Source: JADHTT01 sp964633845 (GTDB taxonomy: Bacteria; Campylobacterota; Campylobacteria; Campylobacterales; Arcobacteraceae). From it: a DNA stretch of 15,074 nucleotides. The stretch lies in assembly GCA_964633845.1 (NCBI GenBank), contig CAZWLA010000031.1, positions 1 through 15,074 of the forward strand, in the 5' to 3' direction. Of this stretch, positions 6,877 through 13,688 are shown piece by piece. Numbering within the stretch: position 1 is the first letter of the stretch; each line of letters starts with the position of its first letter. The notes beneath the pieces were generated by a model that saw only the letters and a program-made list of their open reading frames with translations, did no database searches and had not been told where the DNA came from. Position numbers and translations under genes: made by a program.

Positions 6877-9402
6877 ATGTCAGATCTAAATATAAAAATA
6901 GAAGAATTACTTACACAAAATGCCGATGATTTCCAAATTGCAAAAGTTATCAAAAGTGATATCAATGAGTATCTAAATAGTTTAGATCAAATTTTCCAGA
7001 CCAATCAAGGTAAAGACTTTTTTATAAAGCATACAAAAAAGGTTGATGGTTTTATAAAAACTCTGTATAAATATCTTTTACGAAAACATTTTAAACAATA
7101 TTTACCAATGAGCAATTCTATTCCTATTACTTTAGTAGCACTTGGAAGCTTTGGACGAGAACAACTCTGTGTCTATAGTGATATTGATCTTATGGTCTTA
7201 TATGAAGAGGTAGATGGCTTTAATATTAAGCCAATTATTGAAGAGTTTATGGTCCTAGCTTGGGATAGTGGACTTAAACTTGGATCTAGAGTACACGAGA
7301 TTAACGAGATTGAAGAAGTTGTAAAAACAGATATTACTATTAAAACATCTATTTTAGAGTCAAGATTTATATATGGATCAAAGCAATTATGGTTTTACTT
7401 TCAAAATAACCTACATAATATAAGATTATTTAATCAAAAAGAGTTTATAGTAGAAAAAATTCAAGAGCATAAACAAAGACTTTTAAAATATCCACTTGAT
7501 ATGCAAGCTAATATAAAAGATGGTTATGGTGGAATGAGAGAATCAAATATGATTTTTTGGATGGCTACAGTTATTTATGGTGTGGGAAATACTAGAGATC
7601 TTATAAATAAACAGTTTACGGACTTAGAGTATAAAGAATATAGATCAGCATTGGAATATATATTTAAAATACGAAATGCTTCACACCTAATTGCAAAGAA
7701 AAAACAAGACCAAATTATATTTGATATTATACCTGATCTAGCTACTAAACTTGGATTTAAAGATACACCAAATCTTACAAAAGAGCGACAAGCAATATCA
7801 AAGCTATTAAGTTCACTACATACTGTACATAGATTTTCTACAGTGATTATCAAAAAAATTATTAGACCATATCTATTTGATACAAATAATATTACAAAAT
7901 TAAAAAAGTATAGAATAAAAAGAGACCTTTATATTTGCGACGATATAGTATATACATCTTATGCAAGAAAACCAATAAGCTTATTAAATTTATTAAAAGA
8001 ATTAAAATCTTTACCAAAAAATGTAGAGGTATTTGACAGCTCATATCTATATTTTACATCTAAAATAAATACAAAAACTTTAAATATAAATGAAACAAAG
8101 ATTTTAATTGAACTACTATCAAAAGAAAATTTATATCCTATTTTAAAACTATTTTATAATGGAAAACTTTTTACTACTATACTACCATATACAAAAAAGA
8201 TATTAAATCAGCCACAATTTGATGGCTATCATCGACATCCTGTTGATATACATATATTAAATGCCATTAAATGCTTAGCAAATATTGAAGATCCTTTTGT
8301 TAGCACAATTTACTCCAAACTAACACAAGAAGAAAAGTCTATTTTAAATCTTGCTGTATTATTTCATGATATTGGGAAAGGTAGATCACAAGACCATCAT
8401 ATACTAGGGGAAAGTATATTTAAGAAATTTGCAAAATCTATTAGTCTAGATAAGAAAACAACTATTTTAACAGCCAAATTAATTAGATATCATAATATGA
8501 TGAATAAAATTGCTACTAGAGAAGATATATATTCACAAGATGTGATTTTACACTTTATAGGACTCCTTGAAACTCCACAAGTATTAAATCTTCTATATGT
8601 ATTAACCTATGCAGATATCAACGCAGTGGGATCAAATATATATAAAAGTAATACCTCATCATTATTAAGAGAGTTGTACAATCAGTGTTTACCTGCCTTT
8701 GAAAACAAAGAACTAATTAAAGTTAGTAGTAGAAGATTTTTAAAAGAAAATACTATTAAAAAATCTAAAGAATTTAATTCATTGGATAAAATGCTACAGA
8801 AAAAAATACTTTCTATTAAATCAAATCAAATATTTTTAAGATATAAAGCATCATCTATTATAAATATTGCGATTATTGCATATAATACTAAAACTATGGA
8901 CTATAAACTTAGAACTACAGAAAGTGATTTTACTATATCAATTATTAGAACCGTTCCATTAAACCTAGGGTTTTTATTGGGTAAACTCAATTTCTTAAAT
9001 ATTAAATCAACAGGTATTTATCAACTTTTTGATGGTAAAAAATTCTTTGAAATACAATTTTCTCAAAGTGTAGATGAACTTGACCTTCCTTATATAAAAG
9101 AGATTATAGAAAGTTCATTTGATATGTCAAAAACAATTGATATTAAAAAACCAATAATTAAAAAAGATGAGATAAGTATAGATTGTAACCATACAGATAG
9201 CTTAGCAAAAATGACAGTTACAACTTTAGATCAAAAAGGTCTTTTCTCTTATATTGCATATATATTTGATAAGTTTAATATTGAGATAAATAGTGCAAAA
9301 ATACACTCTACTAAGACAAGAGCAAATGACCTATTTTTAATAGAAAAAAATGGAAATTTCTGTCCAAATAAAGATGAAATTGTTAAATTATTAAGTTCCT
9401 AA
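6877..9402 (+). CDS. glnD: [Protein-PII] uridylyltransferase/uridylyl-removing enzyme (GlnD)
   Basis: GlnD senses glutamine and uridylylates or deuridylylates PII proteins to control nitrogen assimilation. The 841 residues hold the expected domains: nucleotidyltransferase with GSFGREQL (90-97) and YSDIDLM (100-106), the IKDGYGGMRE segment (213-222), an HD hydrolase domain with YHRHPVDIH (451-459) and HDIGKG (His497-Asp498), and a clear C-terminal ACT domain (from about 779, DQKGLFSYIAYIF). A first ACT domain around 690-750 is weaker. No glnB, glnK or amtB is in the window. It begins a plus-strand unit divergent from modA, with no Shine-Dalgarno sequence and a -10 box 5 bases before the ATG. 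It ends 5 bases from the convergent regulator gene. Known Campylobacter and Helicobacter pathogens generally lack GlnD, so this supports a free-living relative. Confidence 0.93.
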   Translation: MSDLNIKIEELLTQNADDFQIAKVIKSDINEYLNSLDQIFQTNQGKDFFIKHTKKVDGFIKTLYKYLLRKHFKQYLPMSNSIPITLVALGSFGREQLCVYSDIDLMVLYEEVDGFNIKPIIEEFMVLAWDSGLKLGSRVHEINEIEEVVKTDITIKTSILESRFIYGSKQLWFYFQNNLHNIRLFNQKEFIVEKIQEHKQRLLKYPLDMQANIKDGYGGMRESNMIFWMATVIYGVGNTRDLINKQFTDLEYKEYRSALEYIFKIRNASHLIAKKKQDQIIFDIIPDLATKLGFKDTPNLTKERQAISKLLSSLHTVHRFSTVIIKKIIRPYLFDTNNITKLKKYRIKRDLYICDDIVYTSYARKPISLLNLLKELKSLPKNVEVFDSSYLYFTSKINTKTLNINETKILIELLSKENLYPILKLFYNGKLFTTILPYTKKILNQPQFDGYHRHPVDIHILNAIKCLANIEDPFVSTIYSKLTQEEKSILNLAVLFHDIGKGRSQDHHILGESIFKKFAKSISLDKKTTILTAKLIRYHNMMNKIATREDIYSQDVILHFIGLLETPQVLNLLYVLTYADINAVGSNIYKSNTSSLLRELYNQCLPAFENKELIKVSSRRFLKENTIKKSKEFNSLDKMLQKKILSIKSNQIFLRYKASSIINIAIIAYNTKTMDYKLRTTESDFTISIIRTVPLNLGFLLGKLNFLNIKSTGIYQLFDGKKFFEIQFSQSVDELDLPYIKEIIESSFDMSKTIDIKKPIIKKDEISIDCNHTDSLAKMTVTTLDQKGLFSYIAYIFDKFNIEINSAKIHSTKTRANDLFLIEKNGNFCPNKDEIVKLLSS

Positions 9403-9411
9403 TAGACTTAA
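9391..9411. terminator. Weak hairpin between convergent glnD and crp-type gene
   Basis: TTAAGT (9391-9396) and ACTTAA (9406-9411) form an inverted repeat with a 9-base loop across the 5-base gap between the two convergent stops. The stem is AT-rich and has no long U tract, so it would be a weak terminator at best; it is the only candidate here. Confidence 0.25.
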
Positions 9412-10043
9412 ATAAAATAACAGTAAAGTCCATCTTTATCTACAGTTTTTGACTTTAAATCTATTAGACCTTCTGTTTTAAACTTCTTTAAAATTCTAGA
9501 GTATGTTTCTGGTGTCATATTTAATATCTCTGCATTATCTATATTCTTTGCTTCAAAAAACATCTCTGTATTATCACAAATAAATTTTGCTACTCTCTCT
9601 TTTGCATCAAGTACCAAATCATGAGATATAACACTTTCAAGGTTTTTTATTTTTTTAATAAGTGAACTTTGTATTTTAAATGATAGTTCTGGTTTTTCAT
9701 ATATAAGTGCTTTAAACTTTTCAAAGTTTATCTTTAAAAGCTCTACATCTGAAAATGCAAAAGCTGTAGCAGGGTATGGGATATCTTCAAAATTGGCTAA
9801 TTCACCTATTAACTCACCTGGTTGAAAATACTTTAATACAATATTTTTATCTGCTGAAGTTGTTTTATATAGTTTTACGACACCTGATACTAAAAAGTGT
9901 AGGGTATCTGGATCATCACCTTCATAAAATATAATATTATTTTTTAATCTTTTTGATATAACCGTCATATTGGCAATTGATTCTAATATACTATCATCTA
10001 AATCTTGAAAAAATAATATATCGTTTAATCTACTTTTATCCAC
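9408..10043 (-). CDS. Crp/Fnr-family transcriptional regulator
   Basis: The 211-residue protein has an N-terminal cyclic-nucleotide-binding fold (about 10-120, with FYEGDDPDTLHFLVSG and the barrel block PGELIGELANFEDIPYPATA) and a C-terminal winged helix. The helix-turn-helix is about 168-192, with recognition-helix sequence MTPETYSRILKKF. Only two cysteines are visible (156 and 208), so it cannot carry an Fnr-type 4Fe-4S cluster. That points to Dnr/NnrR/NssR-like sensors of nitrogen oxides or haem rather than Fnr itself. The start is GTG at 10043 with AAGGG 6 bases upstream. It lies beside NosL-type genes, so control of denitrification or copper genes is a reasonable inference. A TTGATATATCAA palindrome upstream may be its own operator. 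Confidence 0.85.
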   Translation of the reverse strand: MDKSRLNDILFFQDLDDSILESIANMTVISKRLKNNIIFYEGDDPDTLHFLVSGVVKLYKTTSADKNIVLKYFQPGELIGELANFEDIPYPATAFAFSDVELLKINFEKFKALIYEKPELSFKIQSSLIKKIKNLESVISHDLVLDAKERVAKFICDNTEMFFEAKNIDNAEILNMTPETYSRILKKFKTEGLIDLKSKTVDKDGLYCYFI

Positions 10044-10069
10044 ATCAACCCTTAGTGATTATTTTGAAT

Positions 10070-10075
10070 ATTTTA
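10070..10075 (-). promoter_or_regulatory. -10 box for the Crp/Fnr-family gene
   Basis: TAAAAT in GTGTAAAAT context reads toward the gene on the minus strand and would start transcription near 10063, about 20 bases before the GTG. AAGGG follows as ribosome binding site. The -35 region is not conserved. Confidence 0.45.
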
Positions 10076-10105
10076 CACAAAAAGGGTTTAAACTATATCT
10101 AAATC

Positions 10106-10117
10106 TTGATATATCAA
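10106..10117. promoter_or_regulatory. TTGATATATCAA palindrome, candidate Crp/Fnr-type operator
   Basis: The perfect 12-base palindrome TTGAT-AT-ATCAA uses the half-sites of the Fnr box but with 2 instead of 4 central bases. It extends to AAAT and ATTT outer arms with one mismatched pair on the way (10101-10122). It lies about 48 bases upstream of the predicted start of the adjacent Crp/Fnr-family gene and 5 bases beyond the stop of the NosL gene. It could be an autoregulatory site or a weak terminator stem for the NosL transcript. Confidence 0.4.
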
Positions 10118-10121
10118 TATT

Positions 10122-11222
10122 TTATTTTATTTGTTCCATTATAGCATCTGATATATCTTTAAATTGTACTATATGCTTACCTTTATGATCACTTTTAAAA
10201 GTTACTGCATCATCATATGAAGCAAAAGGTATCAACTCATTACCCATTGGACCATATGTATCACTACCAACTACATAGTATGCTTTTTTACCATTAATAG
10301 CTTTTTGTGAGTAATAATCTGTAACTAATATTTTTTGAATATTTTCTTTATTGTTAAAATAATACTTCATAAGATCTTTAACTCCATCAAATGCAAAATA
10401 GTTACTATCTTTATAAAATATCTTAGCTGCCCATCTTGGGTATTTATATACAAACATTCCACATACTGGACACTTATCTTCTTTTTTTACAGATATAGTT
10501 TCTCCAGTACTTTTTAATTTACCTATTCTTACTACTTCATATAAATATAATGATACCATTTGCAATTGTCTTGGATTTAATTTTTTACATAATTTTTTAT
10601 TTTTAATATCTGCTTTTAGATTATTGATCTGATTATATTTATCTAACTCAATATCCTTATTACACATCTTATTGTATATCTTTTTACCCATAGGGTATAC
10701 TTTTTTATTTTTCTTAAGCATTATCATATCAAGATCTTTTTTTAAAGATACCGTTGCCATATTAAACGCTTCTTTAAAGTTTACTAGCTTTCCTTCATAT
10801 TCATCTACAAATTTTAATGCATCATCTTTGGATGAAAAGCTTAACTTGCTCACTTTACTCATAGTACCAGGTATATCTGAATCAACTACATAATATGCTT
10901 TTCTCACATCAATTAATTTTTCTGTTTTATTATCAATAGACTTTATAGTATTTAGATCAACTCCATGCTCTTTATGATCTACCACTAAACATCTAATACT
11001 GCAATATTGCCTTTGAGTGCCATCTTTTGATTTTGCAGTATGTGAAGTTTTATAAAACTTTTTAATACTCATACCACATACAGGACACCAAGCTTTACTT
11101 TTACCATCTTGAACTAAAACTGGCTTTGTAATTGCTTCTTTATCCCAATCTTCTACCCATTCATTAGCTTGTGAAAAACTAACTACTAAAGCTAATAGCA
11201 ATAAATATCTAAAAATCTTCAT
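10122..11222 (-). CDS. Exported tandem-NosL-domain protein with a degenerate cytochrome c-like linker
   Basis: Numbering follows the ATG at 11225, one codon upstream; the ATG at 11222 is preferred because AGGGAG lies 5 bases before it. A signal peptide occupies about 1-20 (no lipobox). The first NosL domain (about 40-165) has CPVCGM at 47-52, a second cysteine pair CSIRC at 75-79 and KAYYVVDSDIPGTMS. The second (about 250-365) has CPVCGM at 252-257, FAFDG at 277-281 and KKAYYVVGSDTYGPMG. NosL is a periplasmic Cu(I)-binding protein needed for nitrous oxide reductase maturation. Between them, about 175-235, lies a stretch shaped like a c-type cytochrome (GKKIYNKMC, later KLCKKLNPRQLQMVSLYLYEV) but without CxxCH. 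The protein is about twice the length of ordinary NosL. It is transcribed divergently from the two-component genes. A copper-chaperone role is inferred. Confidence 0.8.
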   Translation of the reverse strand: MKIFRYLLLLALVVSFSQANEWVEDWDKEAITKPVLVQDGKSKAWCPVCGMSIKKFYKTSHTAKSKDGTQRQYCSIRCLVVDHKEHGVDLNTIKSIDNKTEKLIDVRKAYYVVDSDIPGTMSKVSKLSFSSKDDALKFVDEYEGKLVNFKEAFNMATVSLKKDLDMIMLKKNKKVYPMGKKIYNKMCNKDIELDKYNQINNLKADIKNKKLCKKLNPRQLQMVSLYLYEVVRIGKLKSTGETISVKKEDKCPVCGMFVYKYPRWAAKIFYKDSNYFAFDGVKDLMKYYFNNKENIQKILVTDYYSQKAINGKKAYYVVGSDTYGPMGNELIPFASYDDAVTFKSDHKGKHIVQFKDISDAIMEQIK

Positions 11223-11249
11223 CATTACTCCCTAAAAATTATATAAGCA

Positions 11250-11255
11250 ATTATA
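11250..11255 (-). promoter_or_regulatory. -10 box for the tandem-NosL gene
   Basis: TATAAT reads on the minus strand, giving a predicted leader of about 20 bases that contains AGGGAG. A TTGACA lies only 9 bases further upstream (11270-11265), which is too close to serve as the -35 box. Confidence 0.5.
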
Positions 11256-11305
11256 GCCATAGACTGTCAATTTATCGTTAAGTTACAATACAACTTTATT
11301 ATGAC

Positions 11306-11337
11306 TTGACAATTATTTAACACTTTTTAAATACAAT
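11306..11337 (+). promoter_or_regulatory. Promoter region of the two-component operon
   Basis: TTGACA (11306-11311) and TACAAT (11332-11337) read toward the response regulator, but the 20-base spacing is longer than ideal. Between them TTTAA occurs twice at 10-base spacing (11316 and 11326), the arrangement typical of OmpR/PhoB-type direct-repeat sites. This could be an autoregulatory site. The -10 box ends only 5 bases before the second ATG (11343). Confidence 0.4.
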
Positions 11338-11339
11338 AT

Positions 11340-12029
11340 ATGATGATTAATGATAATAGACGAAAAATATTCCTACTAGAGGATGATATACTCTTTGCTC
11401 AAACTATAATTGATTTTCTTGAAGATGAAGGTTATATTATAGATCATGCAAAAGATGGTGAAGAAGCACTTGAAAAAGCATACGAAAATGTCTATGACAT
11501 ATATCTTTTAGACATAAATGTACCTAAACTAAATGGTATAGAATTTTTAAAGCAAATAAGAGCCAATGGTGTTCAAACGCCTGTAATATTTTTAACTTCA
11601 TATAAAGATGATGATACACTAAAAGAATGCTTTATAAGTGGCTGTGATGATTTTTTACGCAAACCATTTAAAGTGAATGAATTGCTACTTAGAATATCAG
11701 CCATATTAAAACGTACATGCAATGTAGATACTATAGTTAAAATTGCACCAAATACTATTTATCATTTTGAGACAAGAAAAATTACTCAAGATAATCAAGA
11801 ACTTCAAGTACCACTTAAAATCATACAACTTTTAGAACTATTTTTAGAGTATGACAATAAAACTATCTCAAGTGATATAATTATAAATAGACTTTGGAGT
11901 GCAGGTGAACAGTTTAGTGATGGATCACTAAGAAATTATATTTTAACTTTACGAAAAATTGTAGGTAAAGAAAAAATAATAAATATCAAAAAATTTGGAT
12001 ATGAGATAAAAGGTCTTGACTGTGGGTGA
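11340..12029 (+). CDS. OmpR/PhoB-family response regulator
   Basis: The 229-residue protein has a receiver domain with acidic pocket E14-D15-D16, phosphoacceptor Asp58 in LLDINVP, Thr86 in FLTSY and Lys108 in RKPF. It is followed by a winged-helix DNA-binding domain (about 130-226) with the typical IINRLWSAG, SLRNYILTLRKIVG and closing KKFGYEI. It is a two-component output regulator, cotranscribed with the histidine kinase that overlaps its end. Two consecutive ATG codons (11340, 11343) are possible; no Shine-Dalgarno sequence is seen and the -10 box lies only 2 or 5 bases upstream. The gene pair sits between NosL-type genes, so a copper, redox or nitrous oxide response is the natural guess, but nothing in the sequence proves the signal. 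Confidence 0.92.
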   Translation: MMINDNRRKIFLLEDDILFAQTIIDFLEDEGYIIDHAKDGEEALEKAYENVYDIYLLDINVPKLNGIEFLKQIRANGVQTPVIFLTSYKDDDTLKECFISGCDDFLRKPFKVNELLLRISAILKRTCNVDTIVKIAPNTIYHFETRKITQDNQELQVPLKIIQLLELFLEYDNKTISSDIIINRLWSAGEQFSDGSLRNYILTLRKIVGKEKIINIKKFGYEIKGLDCG

Positions 12030-12858
12030 CCAACAAAGATTTTTTTTAATCTTTAATACAATCTTAGTATTTGTAGTATTATTACTAAATAATTACTTAA
12101 TATTGTATTTTCAAATTCAAAATCAAATACTTTTTCTTACACTAATATCACTCACATTAACTTTGCTATATTTCATACTAAGCTTCAGTTCTATAAGTGA
12201 AATTTTTTCACTTTACGGAAAACTAAAAGACAAAATCCAAACCACTATGCATGAGATTAATACTCCAGTGTCTACTATACAAATCAATACAGATATATTA
12301 TCATCAAAACTTCAAGATGAAAAAAATATAAAAAGACTATCAAGGATAAATCAAGCTTGTGATAGTTTATTTAAACTATATGATGAGATGGAATACTACA
12401 TAAAAAAAGAGATTGATTATGTTGATATAAAAAGCTTTTCTTTAAAAGAGGATATAGAAGAACTTGTCATTCAATTTGATGATATAAAGCAAGATGTAAA
12501 AATTAATATAGATATTGATAATACAATAATTACCACAGATCAAAATGGATTTAATATAGCTATTTCAAATCTTATCTCAAATGCCATCAAACACAATAAA
12601 ACTATATCAAATATAAGTATTTCACTAAAAGAAAATATATTGACAATCAAAGATGATGGAGAAGGTATAGATAGTCAACATATTTACAATATGTTTGATA
12701 GATATTATCAAGCAAATCTAAGCCAAGATGGATTTGGTCTTGGTCTTGCCATTGTAAAAGAATTTTGTGATAAGTATAAGATTGATATCAAGATTGACTC
12801 ATCAACACAAGGGACAATTTTCAAATTGAATTTAATAAATATTAAGGACCATAAATGA
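12022..12858 (+). CDS. Sensor-less membrane histidine kinase
   Basis: The protein has about 278 residues. Two closely spaced hydrophobic helices (about 8-30 and 37-55) occupy the N-terminus with only a few residues between them, so there is no periplasmic sensor domain, PAS or HAMP domain. The kinase core is complete: H-box MHEINTPVSTI with the phosphorylated His at about 77, N-box NLISNAIKHN, G1 KDDGEGID, F-box FDRYY and G2 GFGLGLAI. A TTG at 12016 could also start it, but AAAAGG lies 8 bases before the GTG at 12022 and only 2 before the TTG. It overlaps the response regulator by 8 bases and the next gene by 4 (ATGA). With no sensor domain, the stimulus may be sensed within the membrane or through a partner such as the NosL-like protein encoded next. 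Confidence 0.9.
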   Translation: MGDQQRFFLIFNTILVFVVLLLNNYLILYFQIQNQILFLTLISLTLTLLYFILSFSSISEIFSLYGKLKDKIQTTMHEINTPVSTIQINTDILSSKLQDEKNIKRLSRINQACDSLFKLYDEMEYYIKKEIDYVDIKSFSLKEDIEELVIQFDDIKQDVKINIDIDNTIITTDQNGFNIAISNLISNAIKHNKTISNISISLKENILTIKDDGEGIDSQHIYNMFDRYYQANLSQDGFGLGLAIVKEFCDKYKIDIKIDSSTQGTIFKLNLINIKDHK

Positions 12859-13355
12859 AACAAACAATTATTATTTTAGGAATTTTTATAGCTGTACTAT
12901 TTGCACTTTTTTCTACAACTGATTTTAAACAATCCAAAGTTGTAGTCCAAAATAATATAAATAAAACACCCATACCTATCAAAGCAAATGAACATAGTGA
13001 TAGATATTGTAATATGTCAATTACTGATATTGACTATAGTGCTCAAGCTATTTTAACAAATGGTGATACACTATTTTTTGATGATATTGGGTGTATGGTA
13101 ATGTGGCTAGAGGAACAAAAAAAAGATAAAGACCAAATTACATTATGGATATGGGCAAAAGATACAAAACAATATATCGATGCAAAAAAAGCATGGTACT
13201 TTTTAGGTGAAGACACCCCTATGCATTATGGATTTGGTGCTTATACCAAAAAACAAAATGGCTTCATAGATTTTAAAGACTGTCAGTTCAAAATTTTAAG
13301 AGGTGAGACTATGAAAAATCCTAAAATCAAAGGGGAAATACTTGGAAACAATTGA
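12855..13355 (+). CDS. Membrane-anchored NosL-like protein
   Basis: The 166-residue protein has one N-terminal membrane helix (about 4-20) and an exported NosL-type domain: CNM at 52-54 in place of the usual CGM, FFDDIGCMVMWLEE (74-87) with Cys80, DAKKAWYFLGEDTPMHYGFGA (109-129) and IDFKDC ending at Cys143. NosL proteins bind Cu(I) through Cys and Met residues for nitrous oxide reductase maturation. Ordinary NosL is a lipoprotein; here a signal anchor replaces the lipobox. It overlaps the kinase stop (ATGA) and is probably translationally coupled to it. The next gene overlaps it by 14 bases. It is distinct from the tandem NosL across the divergent promoter; a copper relay between the two is speculative. 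Confidence 0.8.
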   Translation: MKQTIIILGIFIAVLFALFSTTDFKQSKVVVQNNINKTPIPIKANEHSDRYCNMSITDIDYSAQAILTNGDTLFFDDIGCMVMWLEEQKKDKDQITLWIWAKDTKQYIDAKKAWYFLGEDTPMHYGFGAYTKKQNGFIDFKDCQFKILRGETMKNPKIKGEILGNN

Positions 13356-13514
13356 TTACCTTAGTATAATATCTATTGCATTTTTAGGTTCTTTTGGTCA
13401 CTGTATTGGAATGTGTGGTGGAATAGTTATCGCATATTCAAGTACAAAGCTTGATGAGAACTCTACAAAAATAAATCAAACACTTGCTCATCTATTTTAT
13501 TCATTTGGTAGAAT
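13342..13514 (+). CDS. TauE/SafE (UreH-like) family membrane protein, partial, cut by the N gap
   Basis: Only the first 57 or so residues can be read. They form a hydrophobic helix with the motif AFLGSFGHCIGMCGGIVIAY, typical of the 'sulfite exporter TauE/SafE' group related to UreH-like transmembrane proteins that often lie beside copper or cytochrome oxidase maturation genes. The Cys and Met residues (HCIGMC) could bind metal. The start is TTG at 13342, with AGGGG 7 bases upstream, inside the end of the NosL-like gene. The full protein would be about 200-240 residues, so most of it is missing in the gap. Function as a copper or sulfur compound transporter is inferred from the family and neighbours. 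Confidence 0.7.
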
Positions 13515-13614
13515 NNNNNNNNNNNNNNNNNNNNNNNNNNNNNNNNNNNNNNNNNNNNNNNNNNNNNNNNNNNNNNNNNNNNNNNNNNNNNNNNNNNNNN
13601 NNNNNNNNNNNNNN
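13515..13614. other. Assembly gap of exactly 100 N
   Basis: A run of exactly 100 N is the usual placeholder for a gap of unknown length, so the true distance may be very different. At least the rest of the TauE/SafE-type gene and the front of the next gene are missing. Any open reading frame that spans the gap is artificial. Confidence 0.98.
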
Positions 13615-13616
13615 CA

Positions 13617-13688
13617 ATATATAAAGATGATCCAGCATTAAGAGAATATTTTCCATCTACATTTACTTATTCACAAGGTATAAAATAA
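13617..13688 (+). CDS. C-terminal fragment of an unidentified gene emerging from the N gap
   Basis: After the gap, the frame starting at 13617 reads 23 codons and ends DDPALREYFPSTFTYSQGIK, then TAA. Of the other two frames, one stops at once and the other soon after, ending in an unconvincing QYIKMIQH. The TAA shares one base with the ATG of the permease (TAATG), the same coupling seen elsewhere in this window, which supports it as the true upstream gene. I do not recognise the protein; it is not recognisable as the tail of the TauE/SafE-type gene and may be another small exported or accessory protein of the operon. Confidence 0.6.
   Translation: MYKDDPALREYFPSTFTYSQGIK

Noticed and set aside
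6837..6965. N-terminal extension of ModA by 43 residues
   Set aside because: It overlaps the start of glnD on the other strand and buries a clear signal peptide that begins at 6836.
12016..12021. TTG start of the histidine kinase at 12016
   Set aside because: The Shine-Dalgarno sequence AAAAGG is only 2 bases away; the GTG at 12022 has the correct 8-base spacing.
12781..12792. TTGATATCAA-like palindrome within the kinase gene
   Set aside because: It is inside coding sequence, lacks flanking symmetry, and short AT-rich palindromes are expected by chance here.
13342..13641. Single open reading frame across the N gap
   Set aside because: It only exists because N codons are read as open; the post-gap part is in the wrong frame, while another frame there gives a 23-codon tail ending in TAATG.
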